DNA from: Coemansia sp. RSA 487
Taxonomy: Eukaryota; Kickxellomycota; Kickxellomycetes; Kickxellales; Kickxellaceae
Assembly: GCA_027577595.1 (NCBI GenBank)
Contig: JANBRJ010000006.1
Span: 186,001-250,000, forward strand
Reading direction: 5' to 3'
Length of the DNA: 64,000 bases
Shown piece by piece: positions 31,727 through 41,787 of this stretch. How positions within the stretch are numbered: position 1 is the stretch's first letter; each line of letters begins with the position of its first letter. The translations under genes were made by a program, and so were the position numbers. The notes under the pieces were generated by a model. It was not told the DNA's origin. It saw only the letters and a list, made by a program, of their open reading frames with translations, and searched no databases.

Positions 31727-32940
31727 ATGGGTATACTTGATATCGTTCCTGCTGGTGTTATTACCGGCGACAACGTGAAGAAGCTCTTTGACTATGCCCA
31801 GGAGCACAAGTTTGCCATCCCCGCCATCAACTGCACATCGTCATCGACCGTCAACGCTTCTCTCGAAGCGGCCCGCGACCAGAAGACGCCTCTTATCATC
31901 CAGTTCTCCAACGGTGGTGCAGCCTTCTACGCTGGAAAGGGCATCAACAACAAGGATCAGCACGCGTCTATCCTTGGCTCCATTGCCGGCGCATACCATG
32001 TCCGCACCGTTGCTAAACACTACGGCGTTCCAGGTAAGTCGTTTTGCATATTTGTATAACTTTTTGTTAGAGCAGTGTTGGTGTTGGTTGCTATTATCAT
32101 TGTCACTAATTTTACAGTTTTTGATTCCCTCCTTCCAATATCGCTCTATTCAAATGGCTAGTGGTTCTCCACTCTGACCACTGCGCCCGTGAGCTGCTTC
32201 CTTGGCTTGACGGCATGCTTGCCGCCGACGAGGTCTACTTCAAGGAGCATGGCGAGCCTCTCTTCTCGTCACACATGATCGATCTGTCGGCTGATCCCAA
32301 GGAGGAGAACATTGCCACAACCAAAAAGTACTTTGAGCGCTGTGCTCCTATGAAGCTGTGGCTGGAGATGGAGATCGGCATTACTGGCGGCGAGGAGGAC
32401 GGAGTCAACAACGAGTCTGCCGACAAGGAGTCTCTTTACACACCCTCCGAGGACGTGTACGAGGTCTACCAGGCTCTTTCGCCCATCGCACCGTACTTCT
32501 CCATTGCTGCAGCGTTTGGAAACGTACACGGTGTCTACAAGCCCGGCAACGTTGTGCTGAGGCCCGAACTCCTGGAGAAACATCAGCAGTATGTCAAGGA
32601 GAAGATCGGATCGGACAAGAAGTTCCCGCTGTACCTTGTGTTCCACGGTGGATCTGGCTCGAGCGAAGACGAGATCAAGACTGCTGTTACCAATGGCGTT
32701 GTCAAGATGAACGTTGATACCGATACTCAGTACGCCTATCTGGCTGGTGTCCGCGACTTTGTCCTGGAGAACAAAGACAGGCTCATGAAGCAGGTGGGTG
32801 ACCTGAGCAAGGGCGAAGACGACTCGACCCCCAACAAGAAGTACTACGATCCTCGCAACTGGATCCGCCATGGCGAGAAGACGATGTACAAGCGTGTCCA
32901 GCAGGCAAACAGCGATCTCGGCAACGTCAACAACCTCTAA
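31727..32940 (+). CDS. FBA1: Class II fructose-bisphosphate aldolase (two exons)
   Basis: Zinc-dependent aldolase of glycolysis and gluconeogenesis, cleaving fructose 1,6-bisphosphate to DHAP and glyceraldehyde 3-phosphate in the cytosol. Exons 31727-32033 and 32162-32940 are joined across a 128-bp GT-AG intron. The junction completes VPVVLHSDHCARELLPWLDG, the zinc-site motif of the family, and gives 361 aa (yeast FBA1 is 359). Other landmarks: AIPAINCTSSSTVNASLEAA, EMEIGITGGEEDGV, AAFGNVHGVYKPGNV (second zinc His), VFHGGSGSSEDEIK (third zinc His and phosphate loop) and GVVKMNVDTDTQYAYL. All metal ligands are present, so it should be active. It is the first gene inside the inverted repeat. 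Confidence 0.97.
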
Positions 32941-33332
32941 ACATATTGCTTATTTTTTACCCAAGGATAAAGCATCTATGTGTGCGCGTGAAACTGTAAT
33001 TGCAAACGAGGATACGCCCAGTGTCAATGGTGTTATGCGCATTTTATTTCTCAGCTTCTCGTTCAGTGATGAATACATGCCACCTACCTATATATGCAGC
33101 AGTGCATGCGTGAGAACCTGCAAGAGCGCGCAGGGACATAGCCATGTCATGCCTTTCGGGGAAATTCGTGTTTATCTATTGAATTTGGTCTACTTACAGA
33201 AAAAGATAAGAAATGCTCTTGACAGCGCTAAATGAAAGGAGTAGTGGCAGAGTGGGTCTGTGCGTTCCCGTGTCCATGGCGCGCGGCGCCTATATTATCG
33301 ATGCTCCGCCATCCTGTCCATGATGTGCGGCA
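32941..33332. other. Convergent intergenic region between FBA1 and the NRAMP gene
   Basis: 392 bp between two stop codons. It must contain both terminators. No reading frame or repeat of note was seen. Confidence 0.5.
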
Positions 33333-35090
33333 TCAGTCGTCGCTGTTCTGAGTTTCGATGCTGAAGGCCGATCTGCCAAATAGCCATCTCACAAACCTGG
33401 GCGCCCTGTCTACAAGCGCTCTGTCGGCCCACACGCATCGGAGAGGAAAGGCAACAGTGTAGGAAACGACGAGCGCATAGACAGCGACAACTACAACCAG
33501 CGCTACGTACATCACAGCAGAGTGCAGCGAGATCACGCTCACGATCATGTATGCGTTGAGGATAATGATGGCTAGCGTGAGTACGGCAACCGCAGTCTTG
33601 GCCATGCGCCCGAACGCAAATTCTGGCCCAACGATCTCCTCATATGCCTGGAGCTTGAGCAGCGGAATGATTGTGAACGACAGCACGACGGCCTGTATGA
33701 CATTGATAATTTCGCTGAGAAGATCCATGTGCTCGGCTGCTGTCAGCGCAACAATGAGCGCTGGAACAAGCGAGATCGCTCGTGTAATCGCCACTCGCTG
33801 CCACGGCTTGACCGGCATGTTCCAGAACCCCTCGGTGACATACTGCCCGCTCAGCGTCCCAGACATGGTTGTCGACTGGCCTATTGCTAGAAGCCCGATT
33901 GCATAGACATATTTGGAGCCAGATCCCAGCACATTTGATAACACCGACGCACCATCAGCCAGACTTGCCGTGTACGGCGTTTCTGACGCGCGGAGCATTT
34001 CGAATGCCTTGCAAAAAACCACAACGACTGCCATGTTGATCAGATATGCGTAAACGAGGCAGATCGACGTCTCAATGCGAAAGTACCGCATTGCCTCGCG
34101 GATTGCGCCCTCGCGGTTCTCGGTACGCCGGTCTAGCTTGCGGCTACCGACTAGAGCCGAGTGAAGAAAGAGATTATGTGGCATAAGAACACAGCCAACA
34201 ATCCCGACAGCCTGGACCACAGAGCCCTGTGGTATGAGCGGAACAAACATGCCCTTGAACATTTCCTTGGCATCTGGCTTGATCATTACCATCTCGACGA
34301 AAAAGCAGACTGCAAGCGTCGAGATCAGAAGCCCAAAAACCAGCTCAGTTATGCGCACGCCCAGCTTCTGCACGTATAGGAACAGAAACGAGTCCACAGC
34401 CGTTATCACCACCCCTGCCCAGAGCGGGATTGATGTTAGTATGTGCAGCGCAGTCGCGGTGCCAACAACCTCCTGAATGTCGGCACCTATAATAGCCAGC
34501 TCAGCAAGCAGCCAAAACACAATGGCAAACGGCCACGGATACTGCATTTTGATATGCTGTGCCAAATGCCTCCCTGTGATCACTCCAAGGCGGGCCGCTA
34601 GGCTCTGAACAAAGATGCAGATAATGTGCGCAAGAAGCAGGAGCCAGAGCAGCTTGTATCCAGAAACATTTGCTTGTGAAATGTCGCTTTCGATATTGCC
34701 TGGATCAAGCAGAGCCTGGCTGACAAGCAGGCCAGGGCCAACAAAGCTCCAGAGTTTCTTCAAAGAGAACCGGCTATCGCTATATTCGATTTTAACGTAG
34801 TGGTTTTGAAACATGTCTTCGACAGCAGTCGATGCATCATCAAGCGTCACTTGTCTGGAGGCAGACGTGAGCGTATTCTTGTTTTCGATGTCAGTCCTGT
34901 CGGCATCGCTGCTTCTGTTCCTTCTACTTCCGCTGCTTGTACGCCGGCTTTGTGTGCCGTCGTCTCTGCTGGAACGTATTGTGTCCATCTCAAAGCACTC
35001 GGGGCTGGGTATATTCGCAGGGGTCGGTTGCCGCCGCTCTTCGTCATGACGTTGCTCGCTATCTCGTACCATAGAAAGGTTCTTCCACAT
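33333..35090 (-). CDS. NRAMP/SMF divalent metal ion transporter
   Basis: Proton-coupled importer of Mn2+/Fe2+ and similar metals. The 585-aa frame has a polar Ser/Arg-rich cytosolic N-terminus of about 110 residues and then 11-12 hydrophobic segments. Both metal-site motifs are intact: DPGN in TM1 (GPGLLVSQALLDPGNIESDI) and MPHN in TM6 (GCVLMPHNLFLHSALVGSRK). The conserved loop LYVQKLGVRITELVFG is also present, as is the GQSTTMSGTLSGQYVTEGF stretch seen in eukaryotic members. Whether it works at the plasma membrane, vacuole or endosome cannot be told. It lies convergent with FBA1, inside the inverted repeat. Confidence 0.95.
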   Translation of the reverse strand: MWKNLSMVRDSEQRHDEERRQPTPANIPSPECFEMDTIRSSRDDGTQSRRTSSGSRRNRSSDADRTDIENKNTLTSASRQVTLDDASTAVEDMFQNHYVKIEYSDSRFSLKKLWSFVGPGLLVSQALLDPGNIESDISQANVSGYKLLWLLLLAHIICIFVQSLAARLGVITGRHLAQHIKMQYPWPFAIVFWLLAELAIIGADIQEVVGTATALHILTSIPLWAGVVITAVDSFLFLYVQKLGVRITELVFGLLISTLAVCFFVEMVMIKPDAKEMFKGMFVPLIPQGSVVQAVGIVGCVLMPHNLFLHSALVGSRKLDRRTENREGAIREAMRYFRIETSICLVYAYLINMAVVVVFCKAFEMLRASETPYTASLADGASVLSNVLGSGSKYVYAIGLLAIGQSTTMSGTLSGQYVTEGFWNMPVKPWQRVAITRAISLVPALIVALTAAEHMDLLSEIINVIQAVVLSFTIIPLLKLQAYEEIVGPEFAFGRMAKTAVAVLTLAIIILNAYMIVSVISLHSAVMYVALVVVVAVYALVVSYTVAFPLRCVWADRALVDRAPRFVRWLFGRSAFSIETQNSDD

Positions 35091-35640
35091 TTGATACGTC
35101 CTGTTAGCTGGTTTATGTTGGCTAGTGATATGGCTGTGTGTTAACTGTAGGCTTTCTGCAAATAGCTTATATTAAACCGCTAGTGCAGAACTTTACGGAA
35201 AGTTGCCAACCAACTCGCAAGGGAAGAGGCTCTGTAATTCAATTTAAAATCCAAGCTATAAATTGGTTGAAATGCAAGATACAAAAGCAAGAAAGAACAA
35301 AAGAAAGAATAGAGTCACACAGACCCTTTTGGTTATCGGGAAGAACCTTTTTGGATCAACTAAAACTTTGAGGCTGAGGTGTGAAAATAGATAAAGTGTG
35401 CCTTTTAATTTCACTATGCTACGTTTCACTTGTCGAGCGTACAAAAATAAAACTTTACCCTTGCTAAATCATCGTGCTTTACTAACATTCTCGGGTAAAT
35501 ACGCACTCGTCAAAGAATGTATGTGTATAATATATACCCCATATTGCCGTACTTTGATGCTTTATTGGGCATTGGTCGCAAAGGCAAAACAGTATCAAAA
35601 TAAAGCAGAAAAGGATGTGTGCATCAGTTTTCTTGCATGA
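35091..35640. other. Intergenic region between the NRAMP gene (5' end) and the b5 reductase (3' end)
   Basis: 550 bp of AT-rich sequence with no supportable gene. It should contain the NRAMP promoter and the reductase terminator. Confidence 0.5.
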
Positions 35641-36897
35641 TCAGAACTTGAAGACCTGTTCAGAGGTGTAGCCGAGCTCCTTGAAAATCCCGCTAACCTC
35701 GCCCTGGCTATAGTCGGGCGCCTTGGGGCCACTAACAGACTTCATCATGGGCATTGGGCCGCACACACTGACGAGAACGTCCTTATCGGACGGCGACGGC
35801 ATGTACTTTTGCACAAGCTCCTTGGTGACATAGCCCACATCGCCCTTCCAGTTACGTGACGACGCCTTGTCAACGACATAGTGCACCTTGAGTTGGTTGG
35901 GATGCTGCTTGGCAAGTTCATCAAGTGTCGAGCGCAATATAATGTCGTTCTCGGACTTGTTTGCAAACACCAGTGTAAGCTTGGTGTGGTCGCTAGGGTC
36001 CTCAAGGACATGGTTGATGAGCTGGAGCATGGGAGTAATGCCAGAGCCGCCTGCGATCATTCCGATCTCCTTCAGAGCGTTGGTCTTGTATGGGAATTTC
36101 TTGATGGGTCCCTTCATAGCCAACACATCCCCAGGTGCCATCGAGTGAATGTGCGCCGACATCTTGCCTGTCTCATACTTTTTGATGACAAGATCAAAAT
36201 GACCGCGGGTATCCTGACTCGAAACAGGCGTATATGGGCGAATGGTGGGCTTTGCGTCATCGCCAAGTGTTTCTTTAACAACCAAGCACGAGGTAATGTC
36301 CAGGCCAAGCTCCTGAGCAGGCTCCAGGCCAAATCTGAACAGAGAAGTGTCGTGGTTGATAGGAACGCTCTCCCTCAGCTTGAATTCAACAAACTTGGTC
36401 GGATCAAGCGCCTTTGACACAGGGGCAGGGTGTGCTTGGGTACCGATGTCCGGAGTGTAAGTCCTGCGCGAATAAACATATCCTATTTGTGGCCACTTTA
36501 GTGTAGAATGGTTTAGCTTATGTGCAGTGGTGGGTGGTGGTTGCTGCGTGCTGAGACCTATGTAATAGCTGATAACCCTCGAAAGATGCGTTGTAGACCT
36601 ACCTCCGACAAGAACGGCACCTGTGGCAAGCGATGCCCAGATAATGCCATTGCCTTTGTTGGGACCCGGAGCTGAAGCGTTGCTGTATGCACGCGAGAAC
36701 TATTGGTACAGATAAGTTTGGGGGGGTTTGCTTTTACAACAGATCAATCAATACGTACAAACAAGGCAGAAAAAGCCCTAAAGCTATGGGCTATCTTCGC
36801 TGCAAAGCGTGTAGAGTCGGTGCCTTCTAGCCATTCAAGGAGGCATGTTAGAAAAGCTTACCTGGCGGGGTATGGTGTTGCGGATCGAGGAAAACAT
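35641..36897 (-). CDS. MCR1: NADH-cytochrome b5 reductase, mitochondrial MCR1-like (three exons)
   Basis: Flavoprotein that passes electrons from NADH to cytochrome b5. Proposed exons (minus strand): 36862-36897 (MFSSIRNTIPRQ), 36599-36699 and 35641-36463, total 319 aa. The first exon and the start of the second (FSRAYSNASAPGP) resemble a mitochondrial presequence, followed by one hydrophobic anchor (GIIWASLATGAVLVG). The catalytic part has the FAD motif RPYTPVSS, then GMIAGGSGITPMLQ for NADH and VSVCGPMPMMKSVSG near the end; it finishes VFKF as the family does. Intron 1 is 162 bp with GTAAGC. Intron 2 needs the weaker donor AG-GTCTAC to keep frame; the better-looking GTAGGT four bases earlier would need another acceptor, so that junction is uncertain. 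Its electron acceptor could be the cytochrome b5 at 60891-61730, though the family includes outer-membrane and ER forms. Confidence 0.85.
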
Positions 36898-37562
36898 TGT
36901 CGAAATACAAAAGACTGACCCAAATTCCAGCTATCGTTATTTTTATAATAGTATAGAAAAACAATAAAGGAACACGAGAGAAGAAAGAAAGTGGATAACA
37001 TCGTGGCTCCCTTTCTTCGCAAGCCATGTCCAGGCCATTTTTGCCTACAGGGATGCGGAGAAAACGCACAAGAGTAGCAATAATTTTCAGCTCAATTACG
37101 CAATAAACCTTATTCCCCTGATCCTCTTCAGGCCGTGGCATATTGTTTACTCTAAAAAAGCCATATTGCTTGCTCAGCCAGCTAAACCGATTCACATCTG
37201 TTGTATGCTCTCCAGAATACAGTTTAGCCATACTGACCAAACCATACGCTTATGCTGTTGCATAGAGTATAGTGGAACCAACGGTCTGATAAGCTCAATG
37301 GTTGGACCACATATGCACCATGACTGCATTTTTGTCCTATAATCGCTTTGGTTGCAACCACGTGCGCTTTGGAGAATCCCCATGAACTACGAATGGTAAA
37401 AGTGTATTCGCATTTTTTTAAAAGAGGAAAATTTTGTGCAAAATGTTTAAACCCAACGAAAGGTACTTCTATCTCCTTTCTATAATACAAGTGTCCTAAA
37501 GCTTCTTGAAGGGCTCAACGCTACCCGTAAACGAAACTACAGCACGCATATCTTGTACGGCA
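36898..37562. promoter_or_regulatory. Divergent promoter region between MCR1 (-) and TAN1 (+)
   Basis: 665 bp between two head-to-head starts. Some short frames are open but none resembles a family. An in-frame upstream ATG for TAN1 lies at 37506. Confidence 0.5.
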
Positions 37563-38417
37563 ATGGGCAAAAGAACGGCAGACAAAAATCCATCCACCGC
37601 TCAGCAGAAACGTGCAAAGAGCTTCCAGCATATGAGAGACCGCTTCAAGAAGCTGCACAACTCGTTTGAAATTTCCCCTGGAATGAGGGGCTTCTTTGTG
37701 ACAAGCACCCGGGGACGAGAGAAAAAATGTGCGTTAGAAACCATCGATCTTCTGGAAGAGTATACAGCAAAGTTGTATCCAAACCTCGAGCAAGAGATCG
37801 CAGATGAGGCGGAGGAAAAAGGCGACGAGTCCCAACAAACCGGTTCCAACGACATCGAGGACGAGATCGCGCGGGAAGTAGCCATAATGAAGTCGGAAAA
37901 GGTACCAAAACTTTTCCGCTACTATCCAACTACGATCGAGTGTATTGTCTATATCAAGTGCTACAAAAAGATCGATCCTGAAAGGCTTGTGCAGTTTATG
38001 TTTGCGGATCTAGCAAAAACGAGACAACGCAAAACTCGCTATACGGGCCGTCTGATTCCAGCGAAGGTCACCACAACATCTAAGCTTGATGCCATTACGC
38101 GGGCCGCAAAAGAAGTAGCTCGTGACTTGCTTGCAGAGGATGCAGAACCAACAACTTTTGCATTGGTAGTCAATATCCGCTACTGCGACGACCTCAAGAA
38201 GGATGAAGTCATTAAGGCAGTTGCCGCACCTCTGGATGTAAAGCACAAAGTAGATCTGAAACACGCAAAGTACACGCTAGTCATCGAAGCCTTCAAAAGC
38301 ATGTGCACAATAGGGCTTGTAGAAGACTACAATGCGCTAAAGCGACTGAATCTCCAGACTCTGTTCGATGATAAGGAGAGTGCCAAAAGTGAGGTATCCA
38401 CACCACAAGCCAAATAA
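37563..38417 (+). CDS. TAN1: THUMP-domain tRNA acetylation adaptor, TAN1/THUMPD1
   Basis: TAN1/THUMPD1 binds tRNA and helps Kre33/NAT10 form N4-acetylcytidine in the D-arm of tRNA-Ser and tRNA-Leu. From the ATG at 37563 the protein is 284 aa: a basic N-terminus (MGKRTADKNPSTAQQKRAK), then SPGMRGFFVTSTRGREKKCA, typical of the family, and a THUMP domain (about 105-270) with VPKLFRYYPTTIECIVYIKC, then TRYTGRLIPAKVTT, then FALVVNIRYCDDLKKDEVIK and HKVDLKHAKYTLVIEAFKSM. Relatives start with MGKR, so I prefer this start over the in-frame ATG 57 bases upstream. It is the last gene inside the inverted repeat. Confidence 0.92.
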   Translation: MGKRTADKNPSTAQQKRAKSFQHMRDRFKKLHNSFEISPGMRGFFVTSTRGREKKCALETIDLLEEYTAKLYPNLEQEIADEAEEKGDESQQTGSNDIEDEIAREVAIMKSEKVPKLFRYYPTTIECIVYIKCYKKIDPERLVQFMFADLAKTRQRKTRYTGRLIPAKVTTTSKLDAITRAAKEVARDLLAEDAEPTTFALVVNIRYCDDLKKDEVIKAVAAPLDVKHKVDLKHAKYTLVIEAFKSMCTIGLVEDYNALKRLNLQTLFDDKESAKSEVSTPQAK

Positions 38418-38888
38418 TCAAAAGATAGCATATTGCCTCCAAACCCAATTGATCTTGCTACAGACAAATCAACAGAGTAGCAGATATAAGGCTGGACTAT
38501 AAACAAATTTGAATTCTCACACGTGGGTAACGCAATTAGATCAACGAAGCCTTGTATTGGTGGCAGATTCGCATCTAGTATTACAGCTTTATTAATAACA
38601 TGAATGGGTTTACCAAAGAAAAATTTTGCAAGCAATAAGCGTACACTCATACATTTTGATTAAAAGAAAAGTATTTGTCCCTTATCCTTCGTTAAATATA
38701 ATCAATATGTAAACTCTATTCAAGAGCCAATTATGATATAAATTTGAGCTTGTCATCGTTGTTTTCTGGAGCCAATATTAAGGATAACCAGTGGGTGGTA
38801 GTGTGTGATCTTGTTACGCGGCTTTACAAGCGCAATATCAATATTTTGAACATATCATGATTAGAGTTGGCGGTATTGCTGTTGACGT
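38418..38888. other. Spacer between TAN1 and the right repeat arm
   Basis: 471 bp of AT-rich sequence containing the TAN1 terminator. I see nothing else in it. Confidence 0.5.
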
Positions 38889-39581
38889 TTTTGCGTTGGC
38901 TGGCGGCGAGGAACAACATCATTAGCAAATGCTGGATATATAATGCGCTGTCTTGCTTAGCAGTTGTATATAGCTAGTGGCCAGCAGCAGCACAAACCAT
39001 GAGTAGTCCAAGGACGATTAAGGACCACCAAAGCTGCAGAGCGTCCCTGTCGGTGATAACAGCTCGACTTGCAAATCGGTTGTAACATCTTTTGTATAAA
39101 AACTAGACTCAATACGGAACGAAATATCCTTTTATTGTCTTAATACAACCTATGGCGTTTATAGCTGTAAAGCTTGGCAATAGTTAGGACACGCATACAC
39201 TATATGCCTCTAGTGCCCAAGATAGCGCCGGAAAATGGACCTCGCCACACTGGAATCCAGCACACTTTGCACGGAACTGAGGATCTGTGCGTGCCATTTG
39301 ATATTTAGTTCATTTCATTTCGTTCATTCTCATTTTGTGTGAGGGTTTCTATCGGCTCCTTAACCATGCCCAATTAGCCACCAAAACAACGAGTCCGCTG
39401 TTTGCATATTTTAGATACGCTCAACAACATGTCAATTATAAAGCAATACACTATACCAAAACCACTCGCTTCCTTGTTGGCGTGATATTCAAAGTAAACA
39501 CACGTATGTAAAGTTTAGCCATACCGCAGGCGTCTTAAGTGCTAGTACGCTGCAGCATGTCACTGGTGTGTGGCATGCTAT
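38889..39581 (-). repeat. Right arm of the perfect 693-bp inverted repeat
   Basis: The reverse complement is identical to 30366-31058 over all 693 bp. The identity stops sharply at both ends: outside, the bases next to the arms differ. The arm points its ATAGC end towards the F-box-like gene, whose ATG is 237 bp further on. The same end of the left arm faces SFSWAP. Confidence 0.97.
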
Positions 39582-39818
39582 AAAAACCCGCAATAGCAAA
39601 ACCTTACAAATGAAAAAAGTGGCAACCTGGAATGGTTACGCATTTATAAATATCTTGTCCCAAAACCACACTATTACTCCTACATTACAATGTTCAAGAT
39701 TTAATTTCTCAATCCGAGCCGTTTGAATAGTACTACTTTTCGCTATCCTTTCGTTCTATAACAGTAAAAATCTATCATAATTTCTCTAATTTTTCTACTT
39801 TCTACACGCTATATAGGT

Positions 39819-41511
39819 ATGGACGCAACTGCTATTATTACAGACGAAATATTGGTGCTTGTATTCCAGCGGATTGTTAGTTATCACATTTGCAGCCAGG
39901 AGGAATGGGCAAACACTCTGTTTTTACTAGCCGTTTGTCGCAAGTGGCGAACATTAGCTCTGCCCGTTGTGTACCGCAATGTGTATGTAGAGCTTTCATT
40001 CTCGTTAGAACACATTCAAATAGTGCAATACACGGGAAACATTGATGCAGGGATGGGTAGCGACATTACAAGCAAAACAAACATTTCCCTTTTTGAGGCG
40101 CTAGGCTTGAGACCGCTAGCAAAAAGGTTTAATGTCCAGTTCATAGAAATAGCTTGCGTGTACTATGCCATTAATGAACTATCAAAAATCCTCATGTCTG
40201 GCGGTATGGCGGTTCCTTGGCAAAAAGTATCCACGTTAATTATTCCTTCTGTATGGTACAGCGAAACAGACTTTAGCCTAGGGCATTTTGAGCCCTCAGT
40301 TGCAATACGGGATGTAATCGGAACAGCGTATGCGGAGGTATTTTCGAAGGCAACGCCGAATATTGTGGCACTCATATGCCACGAACAGACTAGCCTCATT
40401 CTTCACGGTTCTATTGAAAGAAAGATAATCGAATCATACACCAGCCAACTTCGATCAATCACATCATACACATCATACAGATACTCTATTTCACTGGAGC
40501 TATACGATAATACTTTAACTCTCACTAGATTGTCTATCCGTTTGCAGGGAAGTGATTCGTTTCTAAACCATTTACCACGCGTGTATGCACGGACGCTACA
40601 GTACCTCTGCATATTAGATATGTCTGATCAAATTGCATGGCGGATGTTTTCTGGGCGAGAGAAGACAAAGAAAGCGGCTGATGGCTACACATCTGAGAAT
40701 ATAACTTTTACATGCCTAACGCAACTCAGACTGCACTACAATCACTCTGACGCCGCGGATAGTCAAGAGACTGTATTATCTATGCGACCCCGGAGAGCTT
40801 ACAAAGGATATAGAGTTTGTTTTCCACAACTGGAAAGACTACAAATCGTCCTATTCTCGCTTAACTGCACGTTTTTTTGCCGTCAGCGAGCTACCTTTGA
40901 ATCTTCTGATACTCGAGATTGAATCATCAATCAACGCCATAGCGGAGCTAGCAAATCTAAACTTGCCTACCGCGGAACGGCTATGCTTTTATCAAAGTAG
41001 CATAATCCAACCCAGGCAGCCACTAATCAATACAAACGCTTTGAACGATATGCTTAAGCGACACCATGGAACCAAATCCACAGAACTGTTTTTGGAATAT
41101 CAAGACAGCATACTTACACTTGATCTTTGGATAGTCAAGATAGTAAGGATAACAACCCTTTCTGTTGGTATGCCGATCAGCATCGTGAATGTACTGACAA
41201 TATTGCACTATGTGTCTGATTTGAGCAGATTATCAATCAATAGCTTGGATTCTTATGGTATGTCTGCATACCTGAGAGAGTTCTGTCTTTTGGATCGAAA
41301 CGAACGACTCCTATCAGGTACTTGGTCGTCTAAATCAAAGATAAGAACAATAGAGATTCGGGCTTACGAGGAAGCGCCAGCCACACAAGAGGAAAAGCAC
41401 ACTCTAGCCAAATACCTCATCATTAGGTTTCTGACATTGCTAAAGCTGGTAGTTAATGGTCTCAGTGGTCCAGAAGTGTCCGGCCTTTTTGGAACTCGGG
41501 AGCGTGAGTAG
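39819..41511 (+). CDS. F-box-like protein of an expanded fungal family, interrupted by one frameshift
   Basis: Two overlapping frames read as one protein of about 560 aa. The first (39819-40922) begins with an F-box-like N-terminus: ITDEILVLVFQRIVSYHI, then FLLAVCRKWRTLALPVVYRN. It continues with Leu-rich segments such as LTQLRLHYN and CFPQLERLQIVL. The second (to 41511) carries on in the next frame (LPLNLLILEIESSIN, then LRREFCLLD-like Leu-rich repeats). The frames meet at a run of seven T at 40872-40878, where a one-base change would make them continuous. This is either a sequencing or assembly error, a true recent inactivation, or slippage. Such proteins, many of them paralogues, probably act as substrate receptors of SCF-type ubiquitin ligases, but that is inferred. 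It starts 237 bp from the right repeat arm. Confidence 0.65.
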
Positions 41512-41787
41512 AAATAATGTGCCATTGTTCAATAATACTTTGGTTTCATACTTTAACACTTTAAAAGTATACAATGAAATCGTCAGATCTGCCCTCTTAC
41601 AGCATATACATATTTCATGTACCACTGGAGCAACCTGAATATATAGAGGAAATGGGCATTTAGTGAATAAAGGAGAGAATGGAAAGGGCGTGAAGTGAAT
41701 ATATTCAGAAAAGGAGGTTTGGTTTTCCAGAAAGAAACCCTAAATCACAACATGAGTAAGGAAACCCAAACTATTTAGTGATGGCCC

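Noticed and set aside
31059-38888. The inverted arms as the two LTRs of a retroelement with the genes as cargo
   Set aside because: LTRs would be in direct orientation and start TG and end CA. There are no retroelement genes between them, only host housekeeping genes.
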